DNA of 35,073 nucleotides, from NCBI GenBank assembly GCA_009841255.1, contig VXMD01000007.1:1-35073 (forward strand). The letters are read 5' to 3'. Below the pieces are notes generated by a model. That model saw only the letters and a program-made list of their open reading frames with translations. It was not told the DNA's origin and ran no database searches. A program made the position numbers and the translations under genes. Below are positions 31,402 through 35,073 of the stretch, in pieces. The stretch comes from Candidatus Poribacteria bacterium (lineage in GTDB: Bacteria; Poribacteria; WGA-4E; WGA-3G). Every line of letters starts with the position of its first letter. The stretch's first letter is position 1.

Positions 31402-31793
31402 CAGTATCCTTTCTCATTTTCTATCATTCTGCAAAATAATGCACCCCTTTCGTCTCTAAACCGCGTCACTAACAAAAAAGAAAAAGGACAATAGTAAGTC
31501 AAATTGACCTATGAAATTGCAATCCTTTTAAAATTTTGGCCAATTTGGCAGAAAATCCGCGAAAATTTCCCCTATTTCAAGTAATTACCGTTGGCATAAA
31601 TATTGCCTACTACATGAAAATGTGCAACCTTTTAGGGACTCGTTTGTAGTAACAATACGCGCATAGAGGGACCGGAAATAGAGTTACTCGGTCAAGAATA
31701 CGTTTGATTGAAATACTGCTGTTTCCGGTCGGCTTCGGTCTGAAAAGGAGAACAATCTCCCACAGACCGAAGCCTTATTCGCGTTATAGAAAT
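31402..31793 (+). promoter_or_regulatory. Long leader region of the ABC exporter
   Basis: No gene is supported in this 392-nt gap. The first 190 nt are AT-rich and unremarkable. Promoter-like motifs are a -24/-12 pair (TTGGCATA-AATA-TTGCC, GG at 31593-31594 and GC at 31605-31606) and an ECF-like pair GCAACC (31624-31629), 16-nt spacer, GTAGTA (31646-31651). These are alternatives and neither is proven. The last 125 nt are the structured leader described separately. Confidence 0.45.
31670..31774 (+). ncRNA. Candidate structured 5' leader with two stacked helices
   Basis: GACCGGAAA (31670-31678) pairs with TTTCCGGTC (31722-31730). The next nucleotide begins a 12-bp perfect helix, GGCTTCGGTCTG (31731-31742) with CAGACCGAAGCC (31763-31774), capped by an inner GGAG/CTCC helix (31747-31750 with 31757-31760). 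The first strand can instead pair locally as GACCG/CGGTC (31670-31674 with 31689-31693), which would break the outer helix. The structure ends 19 nt before the exporter ATG. It could be a cis-regulatory RNA; a repeat insertion is the main alternative. Confidence 0.45.
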
Positions 31794-33554
31794 ATGAAAG
31801 ATGTTCTGCGGCTTCTGTCATACATAAAACCGTATTGGCATTTCCAAGGGCTTTACATCCTTTGTCAACTCGGCTACTTTGGCGGGTTTATCGTTCTCCC
31901 TTGGATCGAAAAGATTCTGATTGACGATGTCTTTCTCGCAAAAAACGCCGACAAACTGCTGCCCACGTGCGGACTCTGGATGCTGGTCGCATTCGGCATG
32001 TATCTCTTTTCACTTGGGTTCGCTTACTTCCCTATAAAGGTTTCACAGAATGCCGCGAAAGACATCGAACTCGCCGCTTACCACCATCTTCGTAGATTAG
32101 GCTTCCAATTTTACGACACGCAGCAGACTGGAAAAGTCATGGCACTGTTCACATCAGACGCGCCAAAGGCTACAGAGGGGTTCCAGATATTTGCCAGCGA
32201 CTATCCGACAAACACCATCCTGTTCATTGTTACCGTCCCTGTCGTCATGAACGTTAGTTGGCAATTATGCCTTCTCTCACTACTCCTCGCTGGTGTGACT
32301 GTTCTGATGCCAATTTTTTTCAACAAATCCCTCAATCGAATCGGGGAAGAAGTTCAAGAACAGAACGCCGTGCTGTCAAACAACCTACAGGAAAGCATTG
32401 CGGGTTCCCGCGAACTTAAAGGATTGGGAAAAGAACTCTACGATCTAAAAAACATCCATCACTTCCTGAAGCAACTTGTGACAATTCGTATCAAACAGGT
32501 AAAGATCCAAAAGGTAGGGGATATCTTAGTCATCTGGTGGCTCAGTGATGCCCTGGTGCTTCTGGTAGGAGGTGGGTATGTCTTACAAGACGCTATGACC
32601 GTGGGCGAACTCTTTGCAGTCGTCATGTGGTTCAATGCCCTGCAACGTCCCATACATTTTCTCGTCAGCCTGCATCTCAGCATTCCATCCGTCATGGCGG
32701 CTGCTCGCCGGATCTTCGCGTTCTTTGACGAACAGGAGGAAGAACCGCAAGGCGGGACACCCATCACGCACATTGAGGGCAACGTTCAATTTTCGAATGT
32801 CTCCTTTGAATACAGCGAAGCACAACCTGTTTTGAAAGGGATTAATTTTCAAGCAGAACCCGGCGAAACAATTGCCATCGTTGGCCCCAGCGGTGCGGGT
32901 AAAAGCACTCTGGTGAGCCTAATTCCGCGCTTCTATGAACCCCAACAGGGCGATATCCGCATCGACACCACGCCCATCAACACAATCCAAATCCAGTCGT
33001 TGCGATCCCATATCGGTATCGTTTTCCAAGATCCCTATCTATTCGCCGAGAGCATCGCCTATAACATCCGTCTGGGCGCGGAAGATCCAGATGCAGTCAC
33101 ACATGAAGAGATCGTCAGAGTCGCAAAGTTAGCAAACGCACACGACTTCATCGTGAATTTCCCTGAACAATACGCAAGTGAAGTCGGAGAACGTGGGGTT
33201 AAGCTATCCGGTGGTGAACAGCAACGCATCGCTATTGCGCGCGTGCTTATCAGAGACCCCAAAATCCTCATTCTCGATGAGGCGACCTCGTCTCTGGATG
33301 CAGAATCCGAGGCACTCGTTCAAGAAGCACTCACACGCCTCATGGAGGGACGCACCAGTTTCGTCATCGCACACCGACTCTCAACCGTTTTGAACGCCGA
33401 CAAGATTCTCGTTCTCAGTGACGGAAAACTCGTCGAATCCGGCACACATGCTGAATTGATTCAACAGAGCGGTGTATACTACGATCTATTCCAGAAACAG
33501 TTCGCAGGCATACAAGCAGGCAACTCAGCTATCGGCATTACCGAAATTACTTAA
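31794..33554 (+). CDS. ABC transporter, fused permease and ATPase (MsbA/exporter type)
   Basis: A 586-residue half-transporter that would act as a homodimeric exporter in the inner membrane. About six transmembrane segments occupy residues 1-300. The ATPase domain has Walker A 'GPSGAGKST' (364-372), Q-loop 'FQDPYLF', signature 'LSGGEQ' (471-476), Walker B 'ILILDE' (491-496) and switch H527 ('IAHRLST'). Substrates of this class include lipid A, peptides and drugs. I start at the ATG at 31794; a TTG 30 codons upstream is in frame, but those residues would be encoded by the leader hairpin. The ribosome site is weak. The nearby TAXI binding protein belongs to a different transporter class. Confidence 0.93.
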   Translation: MKDVLRLLSYIKPYWHFQGLYILCQLGYFGGFIVLPWIEKILIDDVFLAKNADKLLPTCGLWMLVAFGMYLFSLGFAYFPIKVSQNAAKDIELAAYHHLRRLGFQFYDTQQTGKVMALFTSDAPKATEGFQIFASDYPTNTILFIVTVPVVMNVSWQLCLLSLLLAGVTVLMPIFFNKSLNRIGEEVQEQNAVLSNNLQESIAGSRELKGLGKELYDLKNIHHFLKQLVTIRIKQVKIQKVGDILVIWWLSDALVLLVGGGYVLQDAMTVGELFAVVMWFNALQRPIHFLVSLHLSIPSVMAAARRIFAFFDEQEEEPQGGTPITHIEGNVQFSNVSFEYSEAQPVLKGINFQAEPGETIAIVGPSGAGKSTLVSLIPRFYEPQQGDIRIDTTPINTIQIQSLRSHIGIVFQDPYLFAESIAYNIRLGAEDPDAVTHEEIVRVAKLANAHDFIVNFPEQYASEVGERGVKLSGGEQQRIAIARVLIRDPKILILDEATSSLDAESEALVQEALTRLMEGRTSFVIAHRLSTVLNADKILVLSDGKLVESGTHAELIQQSGVYYDLFQKQFAGIQAGNSAIGITEIT

Positions 33555-33572
33555 CATAAGTTGAAAAAGTGC

Positions 33573-33601
33573 TTGACTTTAACGCGTTTTTTTTGTAGAA
33601 T
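33573..33601 (+). promoter_or_regulatory. Promoter of dnaN
   Basis: TTGACT (33573-33578), 17-nt spacer, TAGAAT (33596-33601), close to consensus. An AAGGAG ribosome site lies at 33617-33622, 8 nt before the ATG at 33631. dnaN is therefore transcribed on its own. Confidence 0.75.
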
Positions 33602-33630
33602 TGTAAAAATGCTTGTAAGGAGAACTGGAA

Positions 33631-34734
33631 ATGGAATTAACTTTTGAAAAACATGAACTCTTGTATTCTCTGCAAGTGCTACAGAGTGTAGCGAGTGGAC
33701 GCACGACCCTACCGATTCTTTCAAATGTTCTTATCCAAGCCGTTGATGGAAAAATTGAATGTATCGCCACAGATCTGGAGGTCGGGATTAAGATCAAAGT
33801 GGAAGGTGCCATTCAAGAAGAGGGGACAATTACTGTCTCTGCCAAAAAGCTAGCAGACATTGTCAAAGAATTGCCCGAAGACAAACCGATCCACTTCGCA
33901 ACGACAGCAAATGACCGGGTTGAACTCACCTGTGGGGACGGCGTTTATAAAATCATTGGACTTCCAGACGAAGAATTCCCACAATTACCTGCTGTTGACG
34001 GAGACTCATTAACGATCGACGGCGATATCCTGCGCAATCTACTCCAAAAAACTGAATTCGCCGCTGCAACGGAGGATGTCCGCTACTTCCTAAACGGACT
34101 CTACTTTAATTTCCTCCCAGATAAAACGGAAGTCGTTGCAACGGATTTGAGATGGATCGCACTCGCACGTTGTGAACCGCTCACGTCGTCGGAGAACGTA
34201 AAAGGTTTCATTATCCCACTCAAAGCCGTTAAAGAGATCGCTCGCACTTTCGCTGAATCTGATACAGTGCAGGTCTCAATTTTTGAAAATCAGATTCTCT
34301 TCGCTGATGAGAATGCTACCTTAACCACACGGCTCGTCGAGGGGGATTATCCGCCATACCAGAAGATCATCCCTGAATCCAACGAAGGCAGCACGGTGGT
34401 CTCTAAAGAACAGATCCTGCATGCGGCACGGCGCGTTGCATTGCTATCGAATCCGAAGAATTATGCGATTGCTTTGGAAATCAATACGGAGCAGATCCAG
34501 ATTTCGGCGAAGACCCCGGAATTAGGGGAGGCATACGAGCCTGTTCCTGTGGAGTCTGGCACTGGACGCATACGAATTGGTATCGATGCCCGTCTGTTGA
34601 TAGGCACTTTGGGACACATTGAGGCAGAATCTATCGCAATAGAATTTAGAAGTGAAGTAGAGCCTATCGTCTTTAAACCGATCGGTGAGGACAATCACGT
34701 CTGTCTTGTGATGCCGATGCGTTTGGAATCGTAG
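33631..34734 (+). CDS. dnaN: DNA polymerase III beta subunit (sliding clamp)
   Basis: A 367-residue sliding clamp, the ring that tethers DNA polymerase III to DNA. All three clamp domains are present: domain I opens 'MELTFEKHELLYSLQVLQSVAS' (in parts) with 'TLPILSNVLIQ', domain II contains 'DGDILRNLLQKTEFAAATEDVRYFLNGLY' (in parts), and domain III ends with the canonical clamp tail 'VCLVMPMRL' (about 356-364). Length is normal. It has its own sigma70 promoter. dnaA, recF and gyrB, its usual neighbours near the origin, are absent; upstream is an ABC exporter and downstream are tRNA genes. Confidence 0.97.
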   Translation: MELTFEKHELLYSLQVLQSVASGRTTLPILSNVLIQAVDGKIECIATDLEVGIKIKVEGAIQEEGTITVSAKKLADIVKELPEDKPIHFATTANDRVELTCGDGVYKIIGLPDEEFPQLPAVDGDSLTIDGDILRNLLQKTEFAAATEDVRYFLNGLYFNFLPDKTEVVATDLRWIALARCEPLTSSENVKGFIIPLKAVKEIARTFAESDTVQVSIFENQILFADENATLTTRLVEGDYPPYQKIIPESNEGSTVVSKEQILHAARRVALLSNPKNYAIALEINTEQIQISAKTPELGEAYEPVPVESGTGRIRIGIDARLLIGTLGHIEAESIAIEFRSEVEPIVFKPIGEDNHVCLVMPMRLES

Positions 34735-34795
34735 AGACAAATTTTGTAGTTCTGGGGTCTGAAGGCATCACCCTACAAGATAGGGATAGAGGTTA

Positions 34796-34821
34796 TTGCG
34801 CGCTCTTGCTTTCGCGCGCAA
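34796..34821 (+). terminator. Hairpin after dnaN, possible terminator
   Basis: TTGCGCGC (34796-34803) pairs perfectly with GCGCGCAA (34814-34821). The run of T residues comes about 20 nt later (34841-34848), after an A-tract that can itself pair with it, so this is a plausible but not canonical terminator. Confidence 0.4.
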
Positions 34822-34858
34822 ACGCCCAAAAAAAACGATCTTTTTTTTCCAAAAAAAC

Positions 34859-34887
34859 TTGACATCCCTTCCGTTTAATGGTATTAT
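34859..34887 (+). promoter_or_regulatory. Promoter of the tRNA genes
   Basis: Consensus TTGACA (34859-34864), 17-nt spacer ending TGG, TATTAT (34882-34887). The tRNA-Phe gene begins 13 nt after the -10 box, so the primary transcript has a very short 5' leader. It lies in an A/T-rich tract. Confidence 0.75.
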
Positions 34888-34899
34888 TATATACCTAAC

Positions 34900-34972
<73 letters not shown>

Positions 34973-35001
34973 CTCCCTTTCCAACCGTAATAATTTGCTA
35001 A

Positions 35002-35073
35002 GCCGGTGTAGCTCAGTGGAAGAGCAACTGATTCGTAATCAGTAGGTCGGAGGTTCAAATCCTCTCATCGGCT
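35002..35073 (+). tRNA. tRNA-Thr (CGT)
   Basis: A 72-nt cloverleaf ending at the window edge. The acceptor stem GCCGGTG (35002-35008) pairs with CATCGGC (35066-35072) with one G-U, discriminator T35073. The anticodon loop TTCGTAA (35032-35038) gives CGT (35034-35036), reading ACG. The T-loop is GTTCAAATC. It follows tRNA-Phe by 29 nt and shares its promoter. Confidence 0.93.

Noticed and set aside
31614-31649. Possible 11-residue leader peptide (MKMCNLLGTRL)
   Set aside because: It lacks a ribosome site, overlaps the promoter-like motifs, and has no regulatory codon run.
31704-31793. In-frame TTG start adding 30 residues to the ABC exporter
   Set aside because: The extra residues are encoded by the leader hairpin and are basic and unlike exporter N-termini; MKDVLRLLSYIKPYW is the typical beginning.
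33555-33630. Replication origin next to dnaN
   Set aside because: No cluster of DnaA boxes (TTATCCACA type) or AT-rich unwinding repeats is seen in this short gap.

Overview
The window reads as a bacterial chromosome segment of about 50% GC. Its clustered phytanoyl-CoA dioxygenase-like enzymes, Gfo/Idh/MocA oxidoreductases and sugar-phosphate-isomerase-like barrels, together with very abundant intergenic palindromes, are the flavour I associate with Candidatus Poribacteria or related marine or sponge-associated lineages. That placement is an inference from gene content; no rRNA is present to confirm it. I see no phage, insertion-sequence transposase, CRISPR array or rRNA.

Layout. 183-6237 (minus): a TIM-barrel isomerase-like protein and the sbcD-sbcC nuclease pair. 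6466-11726 (plus): two successive pairs of a PhyH-type Fe(II)/2-oxoglutarate dioxygenase and a Gfo/Idh/MocA dehydrogenase, which looks like a small catabolic or tailoring island. 11855-15941 (plus): aroQ, a DegT-type aminotransferase, a cysteine-cluster protein, a DUF2156 protein and a thiamine-pyrophosphokinase-like gene. The last converges with, and overlaps by 13 nt, a minus-strand threonine dehydratase-like gene (15929-16894). 17070-22111: an unrecognised conserved protein, then two small CBS-domain proteins followed by the alpha and beta subunits of a 2-oxoacid:ferredoxin oxidoreductase (korAB-like). 22295-27280: a DppA-like M55 peptidase, an iron-type alcohol dehydrogenase, an exported PQQ-type beta-propeller, a HemN/HemW-like radical SAM protein and a lone DUF433 protein. 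27451-33554: a phenylacetate-CoA-ligase-like enzyme, a lone BrnA-like antitoxin, a flavin-dependent halogenase-like monooxygenase, a TAXI-type solute-binding lipoprotein and an MsbA-like ABC exporter. 33631-35073: dnaN with a clear sigma70 promoter, then tRNA-Phe(GAA) and tRNA-Thr(CGT).

The most unusual layer is not the genes but the repeats. Several families of short palindromes are scattered between genes. Many carry a GTAG (or CTAC) tetranucleotide at the foot of a perfect hairpin, the hallmark of REP elements mobilised by RAYT (Y1) transposases, although no such transposase is in this window. A longer element beginning with a TTTTTAAT..ACCTTGCGG boundary lies directly against gene ends; in at least three genes it supplies the stop codon, and for two minus-strand genes it abuts the start codon. 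Another twin-hairpin element supplies the sbcD stop codon, and one GTAG hairpin sits inside the thiamine pyrophosphokinase reading frame. The second unexplained feature is a compact two-helix structure in the leader of the ABC exporter gene, preceded by ECF-like and sigma54-like promoter motifs.

Stretches over 300 nt without a gene are 945-1293 (tandem 137-nt repeats), 8908-9274 (repeat mosaic) and 31402-31793 (AT-rich, then the structured leader).
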